From Lineus longissimus (Eukaryota; Nemertea; Pilidiophora; Heteronemertea; Lineidae): a stretch of DNA of 64,000 nucleotides. Within the stretch, counting starts at the first letter, position 1. The number at the start of each line of letters is the position of its first letter. The stretch is from assembly GCF_910592395.1 (NCBI RefSeq), contig NC_088316.1, positions 6,694,001-6,758,000 of the forward strand. Reading direction: 5' to 3'. Both the position numbers and the translations under genes were made by a program. This document shows positions 10,932 through 21,478 of the stretch, piece by piece. The notes under the pieces are model-generated. The model worked only from the letters and a program-made list of their open reading frames with translations, was not told where the DNA came from and made no database searches.

Positions 10932-11353
10932 TGATGCTAAATGATGACAGTTTCAGAAGCAAGAGCAAACACGATGTATGAAAAAATACGAAATAAAAAT
11001 GCAGCGCTTACCAAATTAGTTGTTGAATTTCTTCCTGCCATTCCTCCCTTAATGAACATTAGCACTTGAAAGAACGGCCATTTAGACACGTAGTTTTCAT
11101 CAGTGCCTTGCCCTGACTTCTTTTTCCCCATCTTCTTTATCTCAGCTGTGTACTGATTGCGGAGGTTGTGTATCTTCCGTTGGCATTCTGTAACATCTCT
11201 CTCCACAACTGCCCCAATTTCTTTCCATGCCAACGCCTTCTTTCCCCTGTCTCTGTAGAGATTAGATTGCACATCCCATAGGCACGGGTTGCCCTCATAT
11301 ACAGCTATCAGTTGGAACGTGTCGTTCCGACTCCATTCTTTGCTTGCTTCCAT
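9576..11353 (-). CDS. MADF/Myb-like DNA-binding partner of Harbinger transposase, 2 exons
   Basis: On the minus strand, exon 1 is 11353-11012 (114 codons) and exon 2 is 10043-9576 (155 residues plus stop), about 269 residues in all. The intron has GT at 11011-11010 and ends in CTATTTTCAG before 10043; phase is 0. Residues from about 8 to 90 form a MADF/SANT-type domain: a start around FQLIAVYEGNPCLWD, a KALAWKEIG helix and CQRKIHNLRNQY. Exon 2 is low-complexity, with a Pro-rich acidic segment and the basic stretch RKSARKRKRK, probably a nuclear localisation signal. In PIF/Harbinger systems the second protein binds element ends and brings the transposase into the nucleus. A longer start at 11389 is in frame, but the Met at 11353 sits directly before the domain. 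Exon 2 lies inside transposase intron 2, and transposase exon 3 lies inside this gene's intron. Confidence 0.75.
10992..10997 (+). promoter_or_regulatory. Candidate polyadenylation signal AATAAA of the transposase
   Basis: AATAAA lies 61 bp after the transposase stop codon, inside the intron of the antisense MADF gene. It is the expected hexamer at a reasonable distance, but no cleavage site can be seen. Confidence 0.4.
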
Positions 11354-11389
11354 GTTGCTGGTAGCTATGCATATGCGCCAAATGACCAA

Positions 11390-12298
11390 TGCATTGAATA
11401 CTTGCTGGAAGTTTATTGCAAAATAGAACCAGTCCTATTCACTGAGAGCACTGTCTGACATAACAAAAAGTTTCCGAAAGGACCTATCTTTGGTCAGTCA
11501 ACATGACATAACTGTTAAAGGCCCTGTGAAGAAACCTGGTATCAACTTCTCGCAGCAGGGTTGGGAAACTGCTTGTGGAAGACCATCACCTCCGCTGTGG
11601 TTTAATACATCTGTAATATGATGATTTAATATAAACATTGGAATTTGAAATGCAACTACATGTAATTGCTACGCTCGTTCAACCATTACGATATCCCTAT
11701 CATAATATCAAGCTGTAAATACATGCGCACAAATTTGGTGAAAATAAACTCGGAGGTAGCCTTACCAGATACCCACAGCCAATGTTACCTGAAAGGTAAC
11801 AGTTTTTTACCCTGTTACAAAAAGGTTACAAAACTGTATCTTTGGTACTCGTTGTGGATGCAGTCGGGTCTGTAAAATAGTGATCGGGGCGTAATACCAA
11901 ACTGACTTCTGCTGACGTCCCTTGCTTCGTGGTCTCTATTGAACCATATTTCTTAATCTGTCAGAAACACAACACGGTGGACGCATTTTCCAAAAGGACA
12001 TTTTTGACTGCTAAACCGGCACGTTTTATCGTCGACAAATAACTCCATTTTTGGCTTTCATGGTCGGTCAATCACAGATAGGCCCGTTGACCTGGTTTGA
12101 CCAGAAGTGAACGCAAGTGACCAAAGAATATCCGAACAGCTAAAGGCAGTGGAGGGAAAGACGTGAATTACAATAACAAAGCTCACGGCCCTTAGGTCGG
12201 TGATTTTTTACTTTTGGGAAAAACCGCTTTCCACTGTTACTATAAATAGCTTGCCGATCACCGCGACAACGATGGGTTGAATAACCAAACACTGGAGA
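11390..12298. other. Noncoding, nothing recognised
   Basis: Contains a small hairpin around 11783-11801 (GTTACC/GGTAAC) but no gene or repeat I can name. The right end of the Harbinger element should lie at the start of this stretch but was not found. Confidence 0.4.
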
Positions 12299-12479
12299 CC
12301 CGGTGTAATGTTTTTGAGTGTTTCTATTTTTGAGTGTTTCCCCTCATTGTTTGGAAACGCTAAAATATAGATTGACAAGTTTTTCTGTGTTTCCCCCTAT
12401 TGAAAAGTCATGGTCTCTCTAGCTGCCTATTGTTTGGAAACACTGACACATGGGAAACAACCACAGATGTTACACCGGG
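12299..12479. mobile_element. 181-bp MITE with CCGGTGTAA ends, copy A
   Basis: The ends are inverted, CCCGGTGTAA and TTACACCGGG. The inside repeats TTTGAGTGTTTC and TTGTTTGGAAAC words. A second copy lies in reverse orientation at 38037-38216, nearly the same length and matching throughout apart from scattered changes. No coding sequence. Target duplication is not clear. Confidence 0.75.
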
Positions 12480-15214
12480 CTCGCGATTTTTCACTTTAAA
12501 ATTTTCTATTTACGTAAGTAGAACCTTGTTAGGTGGTATTTTTGGTTCATAAGAGTCCCTCGATATTGGTTCTTATACACTCGTGAGAATTGTTTGAAAA
12601 TGAACCGATCTTACCTACTTTAAAAATGATACCATGGCGAAATATTAAGTAGTTAATATTAAGAAGTAATGATGACATGGCTATTATTCCTGGAAGATAA
12701 CCTTATTATTATTCACTTCCCGTTTGGGTGACTCTCATGAATAATCCTAAATAAGGCATTCAAAGTTTGTCAAGGGAAATACTATGCAAATCACCACTTC
12801 AGCGTCATGTCGCAGATCATCCAATCAGGTCGTAGCCTCCACATGAATCATGTGATCAAATATATTGTAAAGGGGCAATGTTGTCTAACGGCCGTGAGCT
12901 ATAACTTGCGATCGGCACGCGAGATTTTTGTTTTAAGTTTTCTCTTTTATGGATGGATATACATGTATTTGAGAAATTATTTTTGTAAAATATAGCCATC
13001 TGTGCATTCCAGATCCCCACGATCGCTTTTCCAAAATATTTGGGCGGAAATAAGCAATATTCAGAACATTGTAAACCGAGGCCTTTTGGAATGGAATGGA
13101 ATGTATTTTTAGAAAAGAACGGATAGTTAGCACCCTCACGCACTATGCCTCGATGTGTGAATCCAAATCTGAAACGAATATGTCGCATCGTGAAGTCTGT
13201 AGGATTGTTCAAAACTCAAATTATGACCACTAAGTAAAAGATAATTTGAGTTTTGCGCCGACTGTCCGTACTTAACTTCACACTAACCAGTAAAGCAGGT
13301 ATCCCCGAGGGGTGAGTTGCCGCCAAATCGGTCAACAACATATATCCCAACTCCTCGATTCGCTCATGCCGTATCCGGATATCAAGGCAAAGCTAGATCG
13401 AGGGGGAACGGAATTAGTGAGATCTAGCCGTATACGGACACCATGGCCGACAATTTCAGCATCATAAAGAAATGAGGAAATTCTCGCTAAAACTTACGGT
13501 TTGTCAACTGTTATTACACTAACTGACAGAGAAAATTTGGAATTACATGCGCAGCTGGACGGACAGAAATGATACGGTTTATATAGCGAAAGTGTGGTCA
13601 GCGATATACCAGACATGGCAAAATCAAGGGAAAATAGCTCCTTTTGACGAGAACTCGTCGCTCCGGGGACCCCTGAGTGCTTATCATTACATAGCCTGGC
13701 ATGATAAGCCATGCTTGTCATCTTGTTTGGTACCAAAATTCCACTAAACAAAATTGATAAGAAAGAAATTGCTTATATCGGGTGGATAACAAACCGAACC
13801 GAAATTGAAGGGTAATATAACTACTACTTAGATATCAAGTAATTGAATGATATCAATGAATAATAAGTTCTGATTGGGTTTTTTTCATCATGATTCTTAA
13901 TTTTGTTTGAGATAGGCTTGAAAATGTTGGATTCATTGCAATTAAAATGATGTGTCTTTTTCTAAAGAATAGCTTTTTTTAATTTAAAATTGACAGAAAA
14001 ATAACGACTCTATAACTATTTAGTTTGACCAGTGTTGGTCATATCGAGTGTTGTGTGTAGATCGTTTGATCTAACTCGCCCACTGTCCGAGAGTTGATAC
14101 CCCATTGTAATGGTCGACTATCTGTTCAGGGATAAGGCTCACGGAACAATAGGCTCCATCTTGGGAGGATCGATATGAATTGTTCGAATTGGTTCTAAGG
14201 GGCCTGTAAACGTGATGGACCAGATGTTATCCAATGATTCAAAACGCTTTATCTCAATTTTCAAAAGGAACATACATGCATTTCTTAATCCACATTTCTC
14301 CGAAAGTGTGCGTAATAGCGAGTTTCAGCAAAGAAATAAATATCTCCTGTATGACTTATCCGAAATGCCACCCAAATGTCAAAATCATTTCTTGCGAGTC
14401 ACCTATAAAATGCAAAGTACACTAAAGGCCTGCCAAACACTCACGATGAGACATAACATGTGATTGGTTTGAGCCGGAGTGTCACGTAGCTAACATAATA
14501 TGCGTAGTTGGATTATTTTTGTTTAAAAATGATTTTATCCTCTTACCCTACGTTGTCGTCAAAGAAGGCTCGGTTATGTGTCAGTTGATACACATCCTCG
14601 CTTAATATTTTCAGTGCATTTTTATTCCATGTTGGCCACACGACCTGCAATTACATTTTAAAGAACGAAAATCAGTTGGTTTATTTCACCTGTCACTCCG
14701 TAACGTTAAGACCACAAAAGACTAGTCCTTCATTTTATCTGATGGCTTTGAAGGTACTAAAAATGACACACTCGTAGATCCGTTGATTATGTTCCAGCCT
14801 CTTCTTGCAAGCGATTCTTATCTCATTCCGATATGCAACGAACATACTCCGTTTATGCCTGTGGACACCTTCGGAATGCCCGCCACGATCACTGCAAGAA
14901 GTCGTCCCAGTCTCAATCTTCCGCGCTTATACTGTAGATAGGACGTGATCAATCGACTTACTGTAAGTCTGGACGCAAGGAGTCAACGCGCCGCGTAGCG
15001 GCAAAATAGCGAAGCTGGCGAAACATTTATAACGGGTCACCGTGGCCTTATTATGGACTTATAGCGCGATTGTGGGGTTGTAACTACTTTGCTGTATATT
15101 GTCACGAGGAAAGAAAAGCACGCGACCTAACGCCGACCTATTTATGTAAAGTGATAATTAGAAGGTATATAGTTCAGGAAATGTTACTAAAAAATCATTC
15201 CATATCGTCTTTTG
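12480..15214. other. About 2.7 kb noncoding, nothing recognised
   Basis: Several short open frames have no domain signature. There are local AT-rich tracts and a GGAATGGAAT word near 13088. I cannot support any gene here. Confidence 0.4.
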
Positions 15215-15790
15215 AGAGCATTTTCAATTGTAAAAAATTATGTCTACGTCACAGAGTCTCTGCAAAGGTCATTTTTATCACAGTAATTTCGCGCAGCCAG
15301 AAGTTGTTCACTTATTAGTCTGGCGCATGCCATACCTTCTTTGTACGAGACGTTTTCCAGCACAATGCATATGGGCAGAAGCAACACTGCGCAAGATTAC
15401 CTCGAGTAGGGGCTGATAATAGATTATCCTAATGAGCATACCTTCCTCATTGAGTTTTCCCAGAATGGTCCATATCACGCGAAGCTCGGGACGGCATGGT
15501 TCTTCTATTGCATGTGTAGAGCATTTTTAATTGTAAAAAGTATATGCCTACGTTCCAGTGTCTCTGTAATGGTCATTTTTGTTACAGACGTCTCGCGCAG
15601 CCAGACCTTCTTCACTTATTAGTCTGGCGCAAGCCAGGCGTTCTTTGTACTAGGCGTTTTCCACCACAATGTATCTGGCCCGAAGAAACACTGCGCAAGA
15701 TTACATCAAGCTGGAGCTAAGAATAGATTATGCTAATGAGCATACTTCCTCATTGAGTTTTCCCAGAATGGTGCATATCGCGCGAAGCTA
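15215..15790. repeat. Tandem duplication, two diverged copies with a 303-bp offset
   Basis: The unit starting AGAGCATTTT at 15215 recurs at 15518. Both copies share TCTGGCGCA, ACACTGCGCAAGATTAC and CATTGAGTTTTCCCAGAATGG in the same order, with scattered substitutions and small indels. Noncoding; an older segmental tandem duplication or two units of a satellite-like repeat. Confidence 0.75.
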
Positions 15791-15963
15791 CTTAGCCTAA
15801 TACCATTAGGCCCCGCGTGGCGGCGCTGAGGCGGCCGCCGTAATCAAGAGAGTGAGTGGTTGAGTTACACTAGAAGATACTTGGTCATAACAAAGGATGG
15901 ACCTAACCAAAATTACTTACATTTTCGCATTGCTACAATGAAAGACCTAATACTGAAACCACA

Positions 15964-16017
15964 TGTCTGTTGACTGTGCTTTAAGAGAGACTAGGCATAA
16001 AGCACAGTCAACAGACA
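15964..16017. repeat. Perfect 20-bp stem hairpin
   Basis: Bases 15964-15983 pair perfectly with 15998-16017 around a 14-base loop. The stem starts TGTCTGTTGACTGTGC. It could be a tiny MITE, a cruciform-prone site or a small-RNA precursor; nothing nearby decides between these. Confidence 0.7.
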
Positions 16018-16133
16018 CCATTTACCCCCTCACACTCAGAAACCACAAACGCCCACCCCTTCCTGTTACCTTAATACTTCTGGATTGCTCTCTGTGTTTT
16101 TCAACCCTACGGCAATAATGAGGTATGTGTAGT

Positions 16134-17486
16134 CTGTAGACTCCGGAATCATGGAAAGCTGGAAAGTAGATGGAAAGCTGGAAAGTTGGAAAGTTTATCA
16201 TAAAATATGGAATAGCAGATGAAATTATGCATAGACCTTTTGCAGTTTGCATTTTCGGAAATTCCCGAATTTACATAATTATTAGTACATGCACAATGGA
16301 CTAGATCCACATCGATGCATTACCACTTGACACTTGTGCGCACATTGGAGCCGCTCTTCCACGGCTTACTCCCATCGGAAAACGTGAATTCATCGTTTGT
16401 TTTTCATTCTACATAACGTGAAGTATTGTATGACTACACGCCGGGTGTTTTCAAACAAAATCCCCTTGATTTATCAACTTTATCGACGAATTTACGCGCT
16501 CGCTCTTTTGTCTACATTCACGATCTCTGGTAGCCCATCTAACACGCATGCACCATATCATGCAAATTTTTGGCCATCGGTCTTTTCCGTGACTAGGAGA
16601 TTGGTTCGAATTTGGGATTCCCGGAAAAGTTTGGGTAATCCTATACTCAAAGAAGCATTTTAGGTGCAAGAGATGGGGAAACACAGTGATTTGTGACAGT
16701 GATTCCAGGGGCTGCCTGTTTTGGGATGAACGGGAAGCACATAACCCTGCCTGCGTATTATTAAAGACGTTATGTCTTGCAGTTAATTGCATTAAAATTA
16801 TGAATGGTTTTATGGTTACTGGGAATCTATTCAAAAATATTTATATTACACCATTACCTGTTTTCTTGGCGATACTTCGCATAAAATCGCCGGTAAAAAC
16901 CCGGCGATTTTGGGGGTGAGCTGTTACTGTTCATGTTCCTGTCCATGCTGTCAGCGGCAGACATAGTGGTCTAGGGAAAACAGGCCGTCGATTCGGAATT
17001 GAGTTTGAGCGATCGAATTTGCCTCTCAAACGATACTAATATGGGCGCTTTGTCAACATGAGCGCTAAAACTTATAAAACAGCGTCGGTAAGTTTATGGT
17101 TATCCCCCTGGGAAACGAATCACATGGAAAGATACATTTGCGCTCAATTCCAGATCCCCTTCAGGGCCGCGAATCGATTCCTAACCCACTCCTGCCATCT
17201 ACCGTGTTTCTTATAAATCACGGCAGGAGCCTTGAATTCATGTAGAAGGCGACTCGAGGTGGATTGGAGGGCAGTAGAGGAAGGGATTTCGAGTGTATTA
17301 TATATATTGACACTAGACGCAAAGTGGCCAGCTAGGATCACGCCTATGATTTCTTTGTTCATTGTGATGTAAAGAATGTTGCAAATTCGTTTGAAATACT
17401 CCTACAATTTAATACTTTCCGTAACTTTCCACTACTTTCCATCTCTCCATCTACTTTCCGGCTTTTCAAGACTCCGGAAACTACAG
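16134..17486. mobile_element. Candidate 1.35-kb element with GGAAAG-rich terminal inverted repeats
   Basis: The left end (from CTGTAGACTCCGGA at 16134) and the right end (reverse complement reads CTGTAGTTTCCGGA, ending 17486) are imperfect inverted repeats of roughly 50 bp. They continue into repeated GGAAAGTAGATGGA words on both sides. No target duplication is obvious and no protein domain is visible inside. The alternative is two unrelated inverted fragments of one family. Confidence 0.5.
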
Positions 17487-18153
17487 TCAACCGAATAATG
17501 ATGATTCTTCTGTGATCGTCCTTGTTACAATCTTTGGTATAGTTACCTGGCTGAACAACACGCCATAATTCGCAGGAAGCGAAATGTACGTCGTTCAGTT
17601 CTTGGACGCTCGATGCCAGGGCCGTAACAACATTGTATACATGTAGTTATGACAGAACGTTTAGAAAGCACTTAGCAAATCAGTACTTGAGTCGTTCCTG
17701 AACTACGGACCGCTACTTGAAACGTTGTTACTTCATCTGTCACCTCGTGGCTGTTTTCATAAAATGACCATTCGGCAAAATATCCGTTAATCGCTATATT
17801 CAAGCTTTGCGAAATTGGCAAGTACCTCGAGTATGACGTTCGTCCATTGTGAGGATTGTGTGAGCCTAACCTACAGTATTACGAAGGATGATCAATACGT
17901 CTGGTCTAGTTAATGTTCAAACATGGTTTACGGACTTGGACGACCCTCACATTGAGGCATTTAAAACATTCATTATTTGCAAGACCCGTAAAATCACTGG
18001 CCAGCCATCGAAACTATAAAGTGCATATCAATATTTCCATCAAATATAAGGCGGCTTTGCCTCCATGTAAGCACTGGCGAACGCTGTTGTCAACGATTTC
18101 GACGTGAATCTAAACAACCTTGCGCACATGTCAGGTGACCGAGTAGACTTCTA
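17487..18153. other. Noncoding, nothing recognised
   Basis: About 670 bp without a domain-bearing open frame or clear repeat; it ends at the mariner-like MITE. Confidence 0.4.
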
Positions 18154-18240
18154 CAAGGTGGCCCAGAATTATTTTCCCTTGGACAATATAATTCCATTGT
18201 GTATTCATTGTGTGAGGGAAAATAATTCTGGGCCACCCTG
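18154..18240. mobile_element. 87-bp mariner-like MITE
   Basis: TA at 18152-18153 and 18241-18242 flanks terminal inverted repeats beginning CAAGGTGGCCCAGAATTA and CAGGGTGGCCCAGAATTA, about 27 bp with one mismatch. Almost the whole element is stem. TA duplication and CAxGGTGG-type ends fit the Tc1/mariner superfamily. It has no coding capacity. Confidence 0.8.
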
Positions 18241-18242
18241 TA

Positions 18243-19176
18243 GTGATAAACATAACCTTGCCTTATATAAAAGAATAAAAGATCACAATCGGCAACGAAC
18301 AATATAACCTTTAGCGTTTCTCATCGGTTTCAAAGAAAGTGTACTTTTCTTCATGTTCGTGTGAACGTGCCAGAGTCATCACACGCTTTTACACCCTTTT
18401 TTTTAGTAATTTTGGTCCTTTTCAGCATGGGAAACCAAAAGTATGTTTGGTTACATTATAAGGATGTCCAGTGCCTGCCAGCTTTAGATTCATCGTATAT
18501 TAAAGATGGATCGACCAACAATTTGGGAAACAGTGAGATTTACCTGTAATGATTACTGTAGCTTATTTCCAACAACATCTGTACTTTAGACATGTCTGTA
18601 TATCAATCAGGAGAAAAGGCATTTGGACACGCTGTTGAATATTTCCTGGCGCAACTGGATATTCAGTGTAGCAGGCTGTTTACCGGGATAACTCGTACTG
18701 TAGCGAATATGTAATGGGGTCGACTAATCACGTTTTCACCATCCCAGAAGAGCGTAAACACAAAACTTGCCGGTACCTTATCAGTGGTTCGCTGCCAACG
18801 ATTAAATTGAGAAAAATATCCTACAATAATAACTGCTTTGCGAGAAACTCATTTAATGGAGAAAGAACGTGAAAAAACAACCTTAAGTCAAACGTACACG
18901 TCTTAAGTAATGAAATGGCATGCAAGACGCACTGCTGCTAATGCATTGCAGTGCTAGTACGTAAATCAGCATTCAACGGTTTATTACATGAAGCGGGAAA
19001 CCGTTATCACGACCATTGTGATTGTGTTGGGTCGCTGTTGTGGTTGACCGATCACTCCCCAAAGAGTAATGCGTGCCCTAACGTCATGTCAGGGGTGAAC
19101 CACTGCCTAATTAATCAAATATGCAGGGATGATGCTAACATAATATTTGATGGTTGCCGGCTGGTTGACTCTATTT
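18243..19176. other. Noncoding, nothing recognised
   Basis: No gene or clear repeat could be supported in this stretch. Confidence 0.4.
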
Positions 19177-20308
19177 GGCGTCTGTAAAACAAAAAATAAG
19201 AAATGAAATAGAAACGAAATGGAAATAGGTGTTTATAGAAAGTGAAATTAGCATAGACGGCACCTGGGCCGTGTTCTATTGTTTGTCTATCACGTACATA
19301 TATGATTATAGGTTCACCAAAGAAGGTATTTGAGGCTACATTACATACGTGTGCGTCTATCACGTACATGTATGATTATCGCTTCACCAAAGAAGGTATT
19401 TGAGGCTACATTACATACGTGTGCATGCCAGCATGCATTCTACACATGCTACATTACATGCCCATGATCATGGCATGACTGAGAAATGTGAGGCATGATC
19501 ACCTGCCCCTAATAGCCTATTTTACAGCAATGCTGACTGCTCTGCTCGGCTGACTGTTTACTGAGTCAGTGGGCCTAACATCCAACCTTGAGAAGTCATT
19601 AATCGACCATGAAACACGGTACGCACCGAATCAATTCAGCACACCTTATGCACGTGGTCCTCCATCAGGCCAGAGCCCTGTATTAGACATTGTGTAATTT
19701 CCTTTACATTGCTGTTTATAGGTTTTTTTTAAAAATCACCCAAGGGCCAATCAACCCTCACCAAATTTTGTATGTGTTAAGAAGAACCCTTTACCAATAT
19801 CATGATACACTTTACAGCATTCAAATACCAAATGCCTGAGAAAAAAATGATTCTTATACAGCATATCCGTCAAAACATCGTCACTCGGGCATTGATATGG
19901 CCCTATCAAATACGAGTTCTACTGACCAGTGAGACCACATTTTCTTAAATATATTGTCACAAAGCATATTTCTGTGATGGCCAGATGACTCTGTAGATTT
20001 AGAATCAACCAACAATTAAGAAAATTTTCACTTTGATCCATCCCAGCCATGTATTTACCACAACTAAATAAGCTCTATCTCTGCCCTAGTATGTCCATAT
20101 TTCTTTCTTTCTTTTTTGCATTACTTGTATACCGAGAATGGGCCAATTCCACACCAGCCGTCTGTCTTACAGGAGACTGCAGACCAGAAATCGCTGACCC
20201 GCTTGAGTTCTGGTTTTCATTCAACCCAATATATGCAGGCCAGAATCCGCCACAGGGCTGTATTTCTATTTCATTTCTTAATTTCTTATTACTTGTTTTA
20301 CAGACGCC
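19177..20308. mobile_element. Candidate 1.13-kb element bounded by inverted repeats
   Basis: The left boundary GGCGTCTGTAAAACAA (19177) matches the reverse complement of the right boundary (ending 20308). Similarity continues through AATAAGAAA and GAAATAGAAA, about 42-46 bp. The inside includes the 70-bp tandem duplication at 19285. No coding domain and no sure target duplication. Confidence 0.5.
19285..19424. repeat. 70-bp tandem duplication
   Basis: Two adjacent 70-bp units (19285-19354, 19355-19424), each starting GTCTATCACGTACAT and ending CATACGTGTGC, differ at only a few positions. Noncoding. Confidence 0.85.
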
Positions 20309-20639
20309 CGACTTTTAAATGAGCATTACTACTGTTTACTATGATATAACCAAACCTCTGAGATTGGTGTAGTGTCAACATATAATGATGTTGACTCTCG
20401 GTGTTGTCTGGTCGTCCAAAGTCTTCATATAGTGCAGCTGGGCATTAAAACAATGAACGTAACTATAATTAATGTTGATGGCATTTTCTGACACCGATTC
20501 AGAAAGTTTTACGTATACCATAATGGCAAAAATTATAATAAGTCTTGTATATAATGCATTTTGTTCTGCACGTTAAATCTTCCATGGTCTTTGTGTTTTG
20601 TCATGACTGTGAATGAATAAAACACAAAACATAAAATGC
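20309..20639. other. Noncoding spacer
   Basis: About 330 bp without a gene. A GTGTTTTG/CAAAACAC hairpin-like pair lies near 20592-20630, just before the retrotransposon fragment. Confidence 0.4.
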
Positions 20640-21478
20640 AGTAACCTTTGTTTCATGTAATTGATCGCTTGAATTGGCTTATTGAAAACAACTTGTGTTT
20701 CAATGGCTCCAAAACTGAATTCATGTCTGTCTTCTCTGCCAGAAGATCACCATCTATCACTCATATCAAGGTGGATGGTGAGATATTGCCAAGAGTCGAT
20801 GCTGTGCGGGATCTTGGTGCTTGGTTCGACAACCACATGACCATGTCAGTCCATGTGAAGAAGGTGTGTCAAAGTGCCTTTGCCAACCTGCACAGCATTG
20901 GCCGTATCCGCAAATACCTTGATGTGGATACCACCAAGAAATTGGTTCAGGCACTCGTCATCTCTAAACTGGATTATAACAACGCCCTGCTCTATGCCCT
21001 TCCTAAAAAAATCTGTAGCCCCACTGCAGAGGGTGCAGAATGCTGCTGCTAGAGTTATCTCACGAACACGCAAACGTGACCACATCTCGCCGGTTCTGCA
21101 CTCTCTGCATTGGCTCCCAGTCAAAATGCGTATTGAATACAAACTGCTCACCACAACACACAAGGTAGTGCAGGGAAGAGCTCCTGTGTACCTCAATGAG
21201 CTAGTTAAGTTTCAATCTGGTCCAAGGCAGACTCGTTCCACAAGCAGTAACAAACTGCATGTAAAGCGCACCAAACCCGCCTATGGTGACAGGTGTTTCT
21301 CTGTCGGTGCTGCCCGCTTGTGGAATGAGCTGCCACAAAACATAACTTCCCAGGAGTCCACTGCAACATTCAAAAATGGGTTAAAGACCTGGTTATTCAG
21401 GAAGTTTTATGGGGAGTAGCGCTTTAACAGCAATCGTTCTGAGAAGTGCTATATAAGCACTACAATATTATTATTATT
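20640..21478 (+). pseudogene. 5'-truncated L2/CR1-like reverse transcriptase fragment
   Basis: Two overlapping frames encode the C-terminal third of a non-LTR RT. The first (20648-21010) holds LIENNLCFNGSKTEF, DLGAWFDNHMTM and the IGRIRKYL block. The second resumes near the run of seven A at 21004-21010 with PLQRVQNAAARVI, HISPVLHSLHWLPV and RLWNELPQNI, and ends at stop 21417-21419. The frame change at the A run is a one-base indel. The 3' UTR is short and ends in ATT repeats (about 21466-21478), typical of L2-like elements. The catalytic YADD region is missing, so this is a dead 5'-truncated insertion. Confidence 0.85.

Larger units (their letters stand above)
8550..11389. mobile_element. 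PIF/Harbinger DNA transposon carrying both genes (right end not found)
   Basis: It contains the two proteins diagnostic of PIF/Harbinger: a DDE_Tnp_4-type transposase on the plus strand (8810-10931) and a MADF/Myb-like protein on the minus strand (11353-9576). The proposed left end begins AGGCGACATTCCACGTG right after TTA (8547-8549), the usual 3-bp target for this superfamily. I found no inverted match of that end beyond 11389, so the right terminus is missing, diverged or misplaced. Both coding regions read through without stops once introns are removed, so the element may be recent. Confidence 0.8.

Noticed and set aside
16883-16911. GC-rich 11-bp stem followed by a short T run, resembling a bacterial terminator
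   Set aside because: No bacterial gene upstream, the T run is inside the stem, and the genome is eukaryotic; a chance or MITE-related hairpin.
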